Notes: generated by a model not told the origin, from the letters alone. 64,000 nt of DNA from Rhyzopertha dominica (GCA_025024175.1 QCXZ01000003.1:60220023-60284022), one strand, 5' to 3'; shown: positions 11,511 through 23,129, counted from the first letter of the stretch. Numbers and translations are program-made.

Positions 11511-12780
11511 TTAACTAAAATAAATTTAAGAAATCCGCTTTGAGTAAAATGGATCAGTTTTAAAAGTTTAAAAATAATTTAAATTAAAATAATTAACATG
11601 ATATTTTAAATAGAAGCAGGATGATTTTATATGGGAGTATGATGTTGCTCAGTAAAGTCCATAGTGTGGTTCAGCATAAAACCTCATACAAAAGAATTCC
11701 CAACTTTGTTAACATATGAGCTGCACTATTGCAGGACCATGTATAATTCAAAACTAACCTTTTTAGCAGTACACTTAACTAGATCTTTCACCCATAAAAT
11801 ACATGGCATAGACATGCAATGGGCTATTTTGTCACTTTTTGTTGTAAATTTTTGCAACGACAAACTCAAACTCCTAATTATTAATGTAACAAAGGCAGCA
11901 GTTTATTTCGTTATACGTATAAAAATTTACCGAACTCATTAAGTACATCAAGACAAACACTGCAACAACTAATACACAATCAATTTTCTTTAAAATCGAT
12001 TTCATGTTTACGAGATCTGCGAGTGGTCTTTCTAAAGCAACCTGTGTTTATACGTTAGGTATCTATTTAGCAATTGAGCTACATCTGCATCGCAATTGAC
12101 GGGAGTAATAAAACTAACATGGGTAAAACTGGATATACGGATAAACTAGAATTACCCACCTAGGTTAAACTAGTTCGTCTAATGGTGATAGTTGCTTTTT
12201 CCTGTTGCAGACCCTTGATTCTTGATATGAATTCATTAATTCAGAGACCATTACGTTCCCGTTTCGGTTACAAGTTATTGAGGTCTTACACGATTTTCTG
12301 TTTTATTTAGTTAGTTTGCACTAAAAGTACAGTTGTTGGTGTAGGTTACCGCACCTAAATAAAGTTACGTTTCCAAGTTGTTATTCAATTTCAAATAATA
12401 ACTGTAGTGTCTACTGTACTGATTCATGATAGGTTACCTAGTCTACTTATCACGGGCGTCGCTAGGTCATTTTGGGCCAAGTGCAAATAAGAAACGCGGA
12501 GGACAAAAATGCTAAACATGAACAATATGGTAAATAAAACTCCTCATTTTCAAAATATAACACAAATTTTTATTTTATAGAGAATATAAACAATAATAGA
12601 AAATATATAAGAAGTATTTATCCTGATTTAAAGAATTTGTTATGCTAGCAACCGCTGCATAATATAACTTCAATAATATTGAAGTAATTACTAGAAAACT
12701 TTAATGAGAATGGCATGACCGATTTAAAAAAGACTGCATACATTAGGAATAGAAAAATCAGGATTAAATACGAAATACAT
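11511..12780. other. No recognisable gene; possible hAT-like terminus
   Basis: No coding family was recognised, including in the 92-residue frame at 11664-11942. At 12451-12466 is CACGGGCGTCGCTAGG. The 13 bases GGGCGTCGCTAGG recur exactly at 43353-43365 on the other strand, suggesting the end of a dispersed DNA transposon. No matching second end was found nearby. Confidence 0.3.
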
Positions 12781-13374
12781 TCATAAAATGAGATATCGCT
12801 CATCATCAGTAATTAAGCCATCGTTTAAAGAGCGCAAACTGCATATTCCAGGGACTGTTACTTTGTACTACTTTTTATACGTGGGTCATGTCATAATTCC
12901 TGCACATATCAAACTGGCGCTGAACTGGCGATGGTGTAAAAACAAGTCATCATTGGGACTTCACTTAGCTAGATATAGAGTGCGGATAGCTCACTCAGTT
13001 TTGTGTAAAAAATTCTCAAATCTGGGTAGTTCGATTAATGTGCTTATATCAAAATTCAAACACTGCGCGAAAAAACAGCTGCCGAAATTCACGGTGCGTT
13101 ACAAGAAGCTTGCCAGGAGTCGTGTGGGGATAATTCAACAGTAACTTGATGGAGTAAGCGCACCAGAGCGTTAGACTAGTGTTAAAGANGACCACAGAAG
13201 TTGGAGACCTGATANTGCTACTGACAACACTTTTGCTGCTATTGTGGCTGCAATAATGAAGAAGACCGCATGGACAAACAAGCAGTGGACAAATACCAAA
13301 AGACAAATGTATTTGTCTTCTTTGTAGAAAATTTAAATGCATGATTCCAAAGGTGTAGATGAGATATGAAAGAC

Positions 13375-13680
13375 AGCGGCTTAATCTTCTTATACGATAA
13401 CGCTTCATCTTATAAAGCAGTGTCAGTCAAAAGAGTTTGCGAGAACTGCTGTGAAATTCTCTCACAGCCCTCGTGCAGCCCTGACATGAGTTCTCCAGAT
13501 TTCGTTCTGTTCCTCCGGTGGAAAGGAGAAAATCCGATTTATTGACTTGGAAGGATAAAAGCCCTGCAACAGCATATGCTGAAACATCTTGACGTATTCA
13601 ACGACATTACATTACCTAATCAGACAACGAGTTCTAGTGTGTAATAAGTGTATATCATATCTAAAACACAAACTTTGGAA
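13375..13680 (+). pseudogene. Mariner-type transposase remnant
   Basis: The plus strand reads FLYDNASSYKAVSVKRVC followed by ILSQPSCSPDMSSPDFVLF. This matches the second and third aspartate motifs of a mariner transposase (HDNA-H and SPDLAPSDF). I count 33 residues between the two aspartates, one fewer than the 34 of DD34D mariners, consistent with a codon-sized deletion. A stop follows shortly and then IKALQQHMLKHL, fitting the C-terminal helix region. The upstream 118-residue frame at 12788-13144 may be its N-terminal part but I could not match it. Ends are unclear. Confidence 0.6.
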
Positions 13681-13739
13681 TAAATACATAGGTAGTTTGT
13701 TTTTCATAACTTTAAAGCATAAACGCATTCAGTGTAAAA

Positions 13740-15500
13740 TTCGGCATTAGCCTAAATTTTACCAGTTAAGCTGACGTATTTTCTCAGAAACAGACTTCCA
13801 CTTTTTCACTCCAAATATCAACCTAATACAACTATTCTGCACTCTCTGTACTCTCCCCCTGTCAAGTTGTTAATTTAGGTCAGATAAAATCAGGGAATCA
13901 CCTAACAGCTTTTTAATATTGACAATTTTGGTGTATTAATTTTAAGTTGCAAAACGCTTTTAATTTACTTAGTAAATCTTAGGTCAGAGTCCACGTACAC
14001 TCCAAGTATCCTAGCAGTCCCCAAAGTTTGATTGTCAATTCAGTTATCATCCAAAGCCTGTAATCCTTGTTTAGAACGGCAACTGTCTCAATTATGTGAC
14101 TTTCTTTTGAGAAATATAGATTTGAGGGTCGTCCGCATAAAATGGCTTTTGCATAAATTAACGCATTTTACAATGCTTGCCATATAGATTTTAAACAGCA
14201 AAGGGGCTGGGATAGATCCCTGCGGAACACCACTTAAAGTTGCTGTAGGGTGGGATTTTTTATTCTTGTATTTAACAATTTGAAATCTGCCAGATATATG
14301 TATAACTACATGTACATTAGGTGAATAACATTTTCAATGAAGCCTATACTATGTAACACAACCAATAAATATTCATGGTTAATTCTATCTATCGAACGCT
14401 TTGCTCTAATCTAGTAATACCAGAACAGTTATCATGTTATTATCACGTGCGTTGATAATGTCGTTCATTATACTGCGAGAAGTGCAGTTGCATAGTTGTG
14501 ATGGGGCCTAAATCCGGATTGATTATCAAGTAGTATAGAGAGTCTGTAACGTGATTTTGAATTTGATTAAACACTTATAGGTCATCTGAGTTGGATTAAG
14601 CACTTTTGGAATGGGTATTGCGTAAGCTACCGTTCATGTACCTGGAAAAGGCTATGTTCTATTGAGAAATTAATAATGTGCATAATATATTCGATGATGT
14701 GTGGGCAGCAGAGAAACAGCATGCGTATACTAATGTTCTACCCCAACTGCCCTCGATTTAATTGAAAGAAAGTTTTCAACACTCTCCATAGAGGCCATAG
14801 CAAACTTAAAATTTCAACTCCTAGTGTTTTTAGAAAGTGAGTTAACAACATCTTTATCAGGATTGCCACTATCCTGTGATGAGTTTACAGCAAAACTTGA
14901 TTGGATTTAAATCTTGTAATTTAACTGGTATGTTTCTGAATGTCTTTTTGGTGTAAATATTTCACTAAAAGGTGCTTTCGTGGATGGATTTGCTTTCAGT
15001 ACGTGATTTAAATATGCTTTTTTCTCCTGCTTTACAGTGTTATTATATAAGTTACACAGCTGCCTGTAGTGATCCCAATCGTTCGCTAATTTAGACTGAC
15101 TAAACCTAGCAAGAGTTTTATCTCTTAGCCTTTGCTTAAATTTTTAATTATCAGTCATCCATGGAGAGTGCTTCCTCCTATTAGTTAATGTTTCCATATA
15201 GGGCGCATGCTTGTTAAAGAGATTGTAAGTAATGAATTAAAAAGGTGAAGTTTGTCGTTAACATTTTGCAAATAAAAGATATCATCTAGGGGTAGGTATG
15301 TTGCCAAAGCTCCTGGTTCATAGAAAGGCATGCTCCCCTGGAGGGGTGACAATGACAACACAATCCACCATCAGAATGTTGGTAATGTTCAGTAATAAGA
15401 TCAGCAGAAGTAAGCACTTTACAACCCTTAGCACCTTTGAAATTAAAGAGATCTAATAAAGATTCGGTTGTTTGATAGACCCTGGTAGGTTCGTCTACAA
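13740..15500 (-). pseudogene. Jockey-type non-LTR retrotransposon remnant
   Basis: On the minus strand the order is that of a non-LTR ORF2. The end of the endonuclease and linker comes first: ESLLDLFNFKGAKGCKVL near 15440-15480, then HSPWMTD, LARFSQSKLANDWDHYRQL and VKQEKKAYLNHVLKANPS (15000-15200). The reverse transcriptase follows, with SKAFDR (about 14390), SGVPQGSIPAPLLFKIY (14190-14240) and a ruined FYADD box (about 14130). After it comes VYVDSDLRF (about 14000) and then VQRVQNSCIRLIFGVKKW (13800-13860), typical of the region downstream. There are many stops and small frame changes; the copy is dead. Order and spacing make this secure as a single element, with jockey-type the best clade guess. 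Confidence 0.82.
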
Positions 15501-15509
15501 TCCCTAGGC

Positions 15510-16240
15510 ATCAAGTAAGTACATTCTGAAAGGAACGCTTGCTTGCTTTCAATTATGCATATTAAAGTCAAAATGAGATTCATGATACAGTTTTAACTAA
15601 TGTGAATGCGTTGAGCTTCCTTATGAAAAACGCTGTCATTATCAAACACATTACAAGAGTATAATTTGCTCCTATACAAAAAAGAAACAGCAATAAATAA
15701 TTTCGCATTTAGAAGCATGAAATAGATTCATGGAGTAACTTCAAACTATCTGCAAAACACGACCATGAAAGCTTTCAGGGCTCGTAATAATACCTATAAT
15801 TTTATATAAAGGTCATTTGGAGCTTTTGCGTACTACCACCTAAGATTATTTTCAAAGATGGCTGACTTATGGTTGTACCGGAAATGCTCACTGACCTATT
15901 TTTCTTTTAATGGATCACCCTACTTATTAGGAAGTAGGTAGTACTCTTTAAGGCAGCCAGGTGGCTTTGCCATCATGACAGTGTAATGCTGACAGATGAC
16001 ATTGTCATCTAATTTTCTACTGACCCTACTTATTATATTATATTTTCTTTATGAAATTTTTATTACATTTTATGCAACATATGTTAGGTAAAGTGCCCCA
16101 GTACGAAGTCATTCGAAATACGAGTATTATGCAAAAAATTACGATTGTGATACCTACGTAAAATTGAAAAAAACCTTAAAATTAAAACTAAAACTATGGA
16201 GTTTTCGGTGCTATAAAGAGTACAAAAATGTAGTTTAATA
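15510..16240. repeat. AT-rich stretch with one arm of a dispersed foldback repeat
   Basis: Bases 15928-16010 match the right arm of the 394-bp foldback at 35921-36314. Shared landmarks are GGAAGTAG, TTAAGGCA, GTGGCTTTG and CAGTGTAATGCTGACAGATG. Only one arm is present here. Nothing else in the stretch was recognised. Confidence 0.6.
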
Positions 16241-16247
16241 TGTAAAA

Positions 16248-16450
16248 ATTGAAAATTCCTGTGTCCGGGTTGGAACCGCGTCTCGCTAGTGTCTTCTGCC
16301 GACGTTTCGTCCATGCTTGTACGGGACATCTACAGGGCTGTGTTCGTAGAGGGGATGCACAATTGAAGATGTTCCGGACGAGCGTGGACAAACGTCGGCA
16401 GAAGACGCCAGTAACAATGTTTTAACCCTGAAGCCAAGAAGACATTGATT
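16248..16450. repeat. Foldback with two hammerhead-like motifs (Penelope-type debris)
   Basis: The minus strand of 16248-16336 and the plus strand of 16364-16450 share GATGT-CC, a variable loop, GGAC-AAACGTCGGCAGAAGACG/AC, so they are inverted copies around a short spacer. Each fits, imperfectly, the hammerhead layout: CTGTAGA (minus) or TTGAAGA (plus), a GTCC/GGAC-type stem II and GAAAC or a decayed form. Such motifs are known in the terminal repeats of Penelope-like elements, and inverted terminal arrangements are also known there. No Penelope coding part is present. Confidence 0.55.
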
Positions 16451-16689
16451 ACGGGCGCGGATACCTGCGATCCTGAAAATTTCCGTCTAAGACTAAGAGA
16501 TTTTTCGGAGGTTTGAATTTTGTAATTTATATCCAAAATAAATTGATTTTTTTTAATGAAATGCTACAAATTTTTTTGAAGACGTAACACGACTATTCCT
16601 TCTAATACTGGCATGTCTAAAAAATGCGTTATAAAAAACTCTAGATAAGCCCTCTACAATTATAAATGAAGATTAGTAGGTACTTACAT

Positions 16690-17130
16690 GAAAAAGAAAA
16701 TTTAATGTCTAATGAAATTGTCCAGAATTGCTTGTGTTGTTTGATGATCAAACCCATTCTTTAAGTTGTCTCTCTACTTTCCGAAATATTTATAACGAAT
16801 TTTCTGGAAAGCATCCTAGATTCGATGTGTCAAAGTCTTCATATGAAGTAGTAATTTAATGTAGCCACAAAAAATTCTGTAGGAGCTGCCTAACAAGGTT
16901 TACATTGCTCGATCCACTTGGGATACTCTAATTTTAATAATTCCTAATTGCCTTGCTCCATCTTGTTGAAACCATGTGGAACATAGTAGCTGGAATATAA
17001 AATATCAATTCGCCCATTTTTTCTAGCAACAACTAAAAATACCTTGCCGCCAATCAAGAAAACTATTCTTTAATATTAGCATTAAGTTCATGGGAGACCA
17101 GCATTAATAGTGAACTATCCTTCAAAAATG
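16690..17130 (-). pseudogene. Faint Tc1/mariner-type transposase remnant
   Basis: The minus strand reads a segment near 16960-17000 with FQQDGA, the second catalytic aspartate motif of DD-D transposases. It is preceded by a GARYF-type segment and followed near 16850 by a GYIKLLLHMK segment resembling the FLWGYLK region. The match is spread over two frames with stops. It may be related to the DD41D elements in this window but is too decayed to place. Confidence 0.42.
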
Positions 17131-17398
17131 AAATTGATTTCCACCGTCTTCTTATAATGATACCTAATTATGCCGGCTCATCGTGGAATTAGTTTTATCA
17201 GAAAGCACTAATTTGTTTTCATGTTAATTTCCTAAATTCCACTGACTAATTTTATATATTAACCTATTAATTGTTTATTAATTCTTAATTATCACTTTGT
17301 TAATAATACCTGTTCTTAAAGCTCAGATTAAACGTTTTGGCTATATTCTCCGCATAGATTTGATTAATTGTGGATATTTAATTTCAAAAACGTTTGTC

Positions 17399-17890
17399 TT
17401 AGATGCTTTGATTTTCTAAGACAGTCCGTTTATTTATTATTATTCCACCAGAAAGATATTTAGTACTTAGCAAGTTTTGGTAAAGTGTGTTTGCGTCTAT
17501 TCTAAATATGTTTAGGAGATATTTGCGATTTTCTTTTATGGAATTTTCACTACTACCGTTGAAAAAGAATAGTACAAAATAAACAGTAGGTACATCCACA
17601 TTCAAACGTACAAAGCTAACTAGAAACGAAATTAAATTATCAAATACCTCACCATTTATAACTACACACATTTCAATGGGGTATAAGACACTTTTCTGGA
17701 AAAATATGTTTTGTGAAGCTAAAGGTATGCTAATGCTAATTCCAAAATATTTCTTTCGTCTGTGGAGTTTTAATGCCCTAAAAAAATTATTGTAAATTGG
17801 CGGGAGAAAACGCCCCTTTTTAAACGCGGCCAGTACATACATCATCATGACGTATGTACTGGTCGAACGTTTGACAACAGAGAAAGGCAA
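17399..17890 (-). CDS. Hypothetical 163-residue ORF
   Basis: An open frame of 163 codons from ATG at 17890 to a stop at 17399, unusually long for this AT-rich sequence. It has a basic patch (KLHRRKKYFG) near residue 45 and a hydrophobic stretch near residue 108 (YFVLFFF), with no motif I recognise. A perfect 11-bp inverted repeat (17830-17840 and 17852-17862) lies within its first codons. No TATA-like element or splice signal clearly supports expression. It may be an exon, an unrecognised element ORF or chance. Confidence 0.22.
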   Translation of the reverse strand: MPFSVVKRSTSTYVMMMYVLAAFKKGRFLPPIYNNFFRALKLHRRKKYFGISISIPLASQNIFFQKSVLYPIEMCVVINGEVFDNLISFLVSFVRLNVDVPTVYFVLFFFNGSSENSIKENRKYLLNIFRIDANTLYQNLLSTKYLSGGIIINKRTVLENQSI

Positions 17891-18156
17891 TCAGCTGACG
17901 GACATGCCCGTAACCAATGACAAATTACAGCATGACAGTGAAAGACGAAAGTGCACATGTTTGTGTTAGGTTATGTATAGTACTCGCAGATTTTGCTATT
18001 TGATATTTGATGTTGTGATCAATACGCGATAAGCTGCTCGAATCAGTCTTTATGCTTCCTGATGATATTTTGCCTACAAACTGAGAAATGGTATTGATAC
18101 ACCCAGTTTTCGACAACTCTAAACTACCCATTAGTTTAGGTTATGTTTACATAAAC

Positions 18157-18176
18157 CATGGATGTATAAAAGAGGG
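18157..18176 (+). promoter_or_regulatory. TATA-containing 20-bp motif, plus copy
   Basis: The sequence CATGGATGTATAAAAGAGGG contains a canonical TATAAAA box. It recurs without mismatch on the opposite strand at 19566-19585. The preceding TATGTTTA is shared as well. Confidence 0.35.
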
Positions 18177-18305
18177 AATACCGCATCTCATTGACAGAAA
18201 CCGCATTGTTGTGAAGCTAACATCTGAATGGCGTGAAGTTAGCGCAATAACAAACTTTGTTTTCCACCTGCGGCATTGGCGTGCCGTAATTTGCATTCTC
18301 CACGT

Positions 18306-19129
18306 AGGGATGGGCACCCGGCAAAAAAACATCGATGCTGACATCGATGTAAACATCGCCGACTATCATCGATGTTAGTAAAATCATCGAAACAAATACA
18401 TCGATGTTTGGAAACATCGTTAGTTTTTTTTAATGGCTAAAATTAATACGTTCAGTCTAATTATTTGGATGTTATTACTGTTTTTTTGAAAATAGAGGAG
18501 TAATACTTTCAAAATTTGAAGCTTTTTAGCACGATCAAGTACATGCCAATATAATTATGTTAATTTCCAGAATGTTATGAATGGGAACAAATTGATTATT
18601 TTGTTATAGAAAAATAATTATTTTTGTTTTCAGTCTTTTGTATGAGTTTTTAGCAAGGTTTTGTCCAAACACTATGCAATAGACACTTGCACTTTCACCT
18701 TTAATATTTTAAATATGAAGGTGCAAAAATTTGGAATATCGGGGAATCACCTGTTCCTGTTAGTAGTTAGTCCAGCAGGATAGCAAAAGACGCAAGTAAA
18801 TACTGAAAATGCGCGGAAGGATGCCAGAGGGATTATTACTAAGCGAAGCAGCTCCCTGGTTGGTAAGAAAACGTAGTAGCTTGCACTACTGACGTCTGGA
18901 GGGCGCTCGAGCCCATCACTACACTAGCCGAATTATTAGAAATATCATTAGAATAGTTCACTGGAAATTTCGTATTTGATCATTTGATGTTTGCCGATGT
19001 TTCGATGTATTGCAGTAACATCGATGTTGGTTCAAAAACATCGTAAGTAGAACATCGATGTTAAAAACATCGATGTTCACGCACAAAGCATCGATGTTGG
19101 AAGATCATCGATGTTGATTGCCCATCCCT
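18306..19129. mobile_element. hAT-like non-autonomous element with ATCGAT subterminal repeats
   Basis: The ends are AGGGATGGGCA at 18306 and its reverse complement TGCCCATCCCT ending at 19129. Inside each end, variants of ACATCGATGT recur many times, about six within 18330-18420 and about seven within 19000-19120. The middle is AT-rich and non-coding. Short TIRs with clustered subterminal motifs are typical of hAT-type elements. The 8-base flanks (18298-18305 and 19130-19137) do not match, so the hAT assignment is not confirmed by a target duplication. Confidence 0.6.
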
Positions 19130-19565
19130 TATGCTTCGGAAACCTAAAAATAATAGATAGAAAAAAAATATTGTATGAATATGATTTATGCCCACATGTA
19201 AAACTTATTTTTTTGTTATACACTAGTAAACAATTCATATTTCAGTAGTAGTTTTGTAAAGTATAAGCATAATAAGCAATTTAAACACCGCACGTATATC
19301 AATCTTTCTGCACATTTGACACTGTCTGATCATCTTATCACTGCTACCGTTAACAATTATATGGAAGTCAGTCCCTGCGTCTTGCAAATCATAAAACCAA
19401 ATAAAAACAAACATGCAAACGCCCAAATGGTGTGTGACCGTGAACATGAAGCTTAGTAATTGGACATACACAACTGGTCAACTGGAAGAACCAACGTTTT
19501 CTACAAATAAACGCTTAGACTGTGATCACATGTTGGCATCAGTTTAGAATGTGAAAAGCTGGATC

Positions 19566-19585
19566 CCCTCTTTTATACATCCATG
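19566..19585 (-). promoter_or_regulatory. TATA-containing 20-bp motif, minus copy
   Basis: This is the exact inverted partner of 18157-18176. Downstream on the minus strand, a 78-codon frame (19235-19471) starts about 95 bp after the motif and has a hydrophobic N-terminal stretch. That spacing would suit a small transcript, but no family is recognised. Confidence 0.35.
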
Positions 19586-19599
19586 ACATAAACATACGA

Positions 19600-20520
19600 T
19601 CATGTAAATAAACTTGGCAAGGACACACAATGATACCAAGTGTGCAACAGACTGAATACTATTGGCTAAAAAGAAGCGCGAATTCGGCAAGTCTTTGAAA
19701 CCAGGACGAACGGACCTTTCAGATTTGTAATTGTTATAAACTATTTGTATGTAATTTTTTTAAATAACTGATGGTTGTATTAGGATAGTAGAGCAAAATA
19801 GAAACGTTGTAAGTGAATGTCTTGTTCAGTTTCAATAGTTGTCCTATACCCCATTGATTTTGGAATGCTGAAATGAGTAGTTCACCAAACTAATTCACGA
19901 TTCAAACCATTCAACATCCCCTGTATCCTGTTCTTCAAATCGTCTTTTGTGTCCACAGAATTACTGTACATACTCCTGAAACTTTTCATATTTCCAAATA
20001 AAATATTCAAGGGGTGTTAAAAAAAATTGTAGTTGTAAGTATTAATTCGTGTACCTCACTTGACTATTTTCATCTAGCCGAAATTGATCCCATCTGTCAT
20101 CCAACCCGGAAATAACAGATCCAACTGCCAACTGGAGTATCCACATTTCCTTTCAATCGCCAGCTGAAAAACGCCGCGAGCTTACTCGTGTATCCCGTGA
20201 AAACCTTCCCACCGGCGGACCATCAACCTCGACGTGTGTGTGTGTTCCCGACATCATCAGAAGCAGCAATCCGCACAGACATCGGCCTGAACGATGGAGC
20301 ATGCATACTTCGTTTAATTAATCATTAGTTTGACAGGACCTCCTTCGCCCTTCACCCCCGCTTGATGCGCCGCTGTGGCACGGGTTATTATCTTTTTCTT
20401 GGCTGGTGATTAGAAGGGGTGGGAAGGGTTTCTTGAGGCCGAAGTTGCACCAGCTTACGCCGTGGTTAAAAGTGTTTATGCATATTTTACTAATGACTCA
20501 TTTCCTGATATGGATGTTTA
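19600..20520. other. No recognisable gene
   Basis: The part from about 20100 to 20420 is less AT-rich than its surroundings, with few repeats, and might be conserved non-coding or exon sequence. I see no domain in either strand. Confidence 0.3.
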
Positions 20521-20527
20521 GCTCTGT

Positions 20528-20528
20528 A

Positions 20529-20624
<96 letters not shown>
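20528..20624. repeat. (AAT)n microsatellite, target site of the Dong-like element
   Basis: About 32 units of AAT with one AGT variant. The run ends exactly where the Dong-like coding sequence begins, and a shorter run of the same repeat follows its 3' end at 22161-22206. The asparagine-rich open frame here is an artefact of the repeat. Confidence 0.9.
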
Positions 20625-20625
<1 letters not shown>

Positions 20626-22160
20626 TTCTACGTTGATGACCTTAAAGCGTACGCTAAAAGCCCCGAACAACTAAAGGGGCAATTGGAGATCATTAAGACG
20701 TTTAGCGATACAATAAAAATGGAACTCGGTATCGACAAGTGCGCTGTTTTACATGTCAAACGCGGAAAAGTCACCACAACGGAGAATCTTTCCCTTATGG
20801 ACAACACATTGATCCCCGGACTTTCGAATTGCTATAAATATCTTGGCTTTTACCAAAGTCTAAATTTGGACGAATCGGAAAATAAAATAAAAATCAAAAA
20901 TGAGTACTTTAGGAGAGTTAATATAATCANGAGGACATTACNTAATGCTAAAAACAAAATAAATGCCATTAACACATGGGCACATCCGGTTATTAGCTAC
21001 TCTTTTGGAGTACTCAGTTATTCTCCCACTGAGCTCCAGACACTGGATCGGCAGATGAGGACTATGCTCACTAAACATCAAATGTTGCACCCCAACTCAG
21101 CAATTGAAAGGTTATATCTTCAAAGAGATCAGGGAGGCCGAGGTATGTTAAATCTAGAAGAAACCTGTAAAAAGGAGAAACTTGGATTAACAAAATACTT
21201 CAANACAAAAAACCTACCNTTTTACCAAACCTTAGCCTTGGCCGATAAAGGCTATTCCTCGCTGAACCTAGCTGCTCCAATTCCTGAAAAGCAAAAATAT
21301 AGCGAGGTGTTGAGAACCAAATGGAAAACCAAAGCAATGCACGGGCGCTTCTATGCCAGCTTGCATCAGCAAGAAGCCGACCTTAAGGCAAGCAACAGCT
21401 ATCTGACTTCCGGATACCTTTTCCCGGAAACGGAGGGAGCTTTATGAGCGATCCAGGACCAAGTTGTCCCAACAAGATTTTACAAAAGACATATTCTAAA
21501 GCAACCGGTTGAAAGCNCCACATGCCGACTGTGTGGCCNCGAGGAGGAATCTGTCCAACATCTTATTTCAGCGTGTACTTACCTGGCACCCACTGTATAC
21601 ACAAGCCGCCATAATAACATGGGAAAAGTTGTCCACCAGTTCGTAGCACAGAATGCAGGTCTTGCTAACAAAGGCACACCAATACACAAGTACGAGCCAA
21701 AAAACATTTTAGAGAATTCCAACATTAAAATCTATTGGGATACTACCATTCACACAGACAGACATGTTCTCCATAATAGACCCGATATGGTTATAATCAA
21801 CAAAACAACAAAAAAATGCACAATAATTGACTTCGCTATCCCTCTTGACGACAACCTCAGCAGATCATATAAAACAAGAAAAGATAAGTACATGCAACTT
21901 GCTGATGAGATCCAGGAAATGTGGAAGATGCAAAATGTTGAGATTAAGCCACTGATAATTTCTGCCAACGGTATAGTCCACAAAAACACTCGACGACATT
22001 TAGAGGAACTTCAAGTCCAATCGAACGCCCTAACGTGGATGCAGAAAGCAGTCGTTCTTGGAACCACTGCGATCATCCGAAGAACGATCTCTAGGCGTTA
22101 ACTTCAGTAGCCCTGAGAAATCCGGCTACTGAAAAACTCCACTCAACAGTGTGATAGAGA
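20626..22160 (+). pseudogene. Dong/R4-type non-LTR retrotransposon, 5'-truncated
   Basis: Coding sequence starts directly at the reverse transcriptase catalytic box (FYVDDLKAY, from 20626), so everything upstream has been lost. The open frame 20683-21447 covers the region after it. A TGA at 21445 interrupts the reading, and the same frame resumes with AIQDQVVPTRFYK. Next is a zinc-knuckle block CRLCG with HLISAC (about 21518-21573). The endonuclease follows in the frame 21619-22101: RPDMVI, then a lysine-rich gap and TIIDFAIP, matching the PD-(D/E)xK-type restriction-like endonuclease of R2/R4 elements. It ends MQKAVVLGTTAIIRR, a typical terminus. A short 3' UTR leads into an AAT repeat. Insertion into TAA repeats is the known habit of Dong elements. 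Four N bases lie inside. Confidence 0.88.
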
Positions 22161-22161
22161 A

Positions 22162-22193
<32 letters not shown>

Positions 22194-22206
22194 TAATAAT
22201 AATAAC
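22161..22206. repeat. (AAT)n microsatellite, 3' flank of the Dong-like element
   Basis: About 14 AAT units with one GAT variant. Together with 20528-20624 it brackets the element on both sides with the same repeat in the same phase direction. Confidence 0.9.
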
Positions 22207-22209
22207 ATA

Positions 22210-23120
22210 TTTGCGATTCAAATTACATATGATTATGTTTAAGCATCTCAAATATACTCGTAAATACAGGTATACATGCTGTAGGTAATTACAATTACTA
22301 AAACATTGTTTATAAAGAACAGGTGCGTTAAAAAAATCACAGTTTCAAAAATCGCTAGTGGAGTAGAATGCCTCCTGTGTCAATTTTTTCTTTACCGTAC
22401 TTTTATATGAAAAGAAAGGCAGACTCCTTATACCAACATTTATTTTTTAATAGAGAAGTGGTGCATAATTCAGTGCTTGGAGACTCCTATTAGTTCTGCA
22501 ATAAGGTAAAGCCCCACCCCTCGTTTCGTAATAGGGTCGTCCCGTACATTAACATTTGATAGTTTTAACCCATGCCTTTTATTGCTTTCGATGTTTTTGT
22601 AATGAAACCAACTGCTGTCAATACTTTAGCAGTCGATTTGTTAAAATATGAATATTCGTTGGTTGCTCAATTACAAACCATCCCAAAGTACTTACAAATA
22701 AATACTAACGATTGACGACAAGATGACATGATAAAGTTACCCCTGGGTGACAAAGTATCTTCCTTTTACGGTCTTTTTTTAAATTGCAATCATCTATTCA
22801 ATTATGTGAGACAAGTGGCGACATGATTTCTTTATTTTCAAGAAATTGATGAAAAATTTGTGGATTGACGGCGTTAAGTCAGAAGGAATCGCTGAAAAAT
22901 GACTTCTTTTTAAATTTTTAAATTTCATAATTGTCAAAAATCCAAGAGATCCATTCTATGGAGAGATTACCTTTGAAGGTTTGAAACCATCTCGATTTGC
23001 AATTGTCGGAAGTAGGTACGTGCAGACATGAATAAAATTCATGCTGCAGATAAATTTCAGCAGATACTTCACATTTTCGAAGCGAGAATTTCAGGACACG
23101 TCTATATTGCATCGGTAAAA
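22210..23120. other. No recognisable gene
   Basis: This is AT-rich, with no transposase, polymerase or RNA motif seen on either strand. Confidence 0.4.
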
Positions 23121-23129
23121 AGCTTTTGT

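Noticed and set aside
18298..19137. 8-bp target duplication for the 18.3-kb hAT-like element
   Set aside because: The flanks CTCCACGT and TATGCTTC do not match.
20406..20636. Asparagine-rich ORF
   Set aside because: It is translation of the (AAT)n microsatellite with a random leader.
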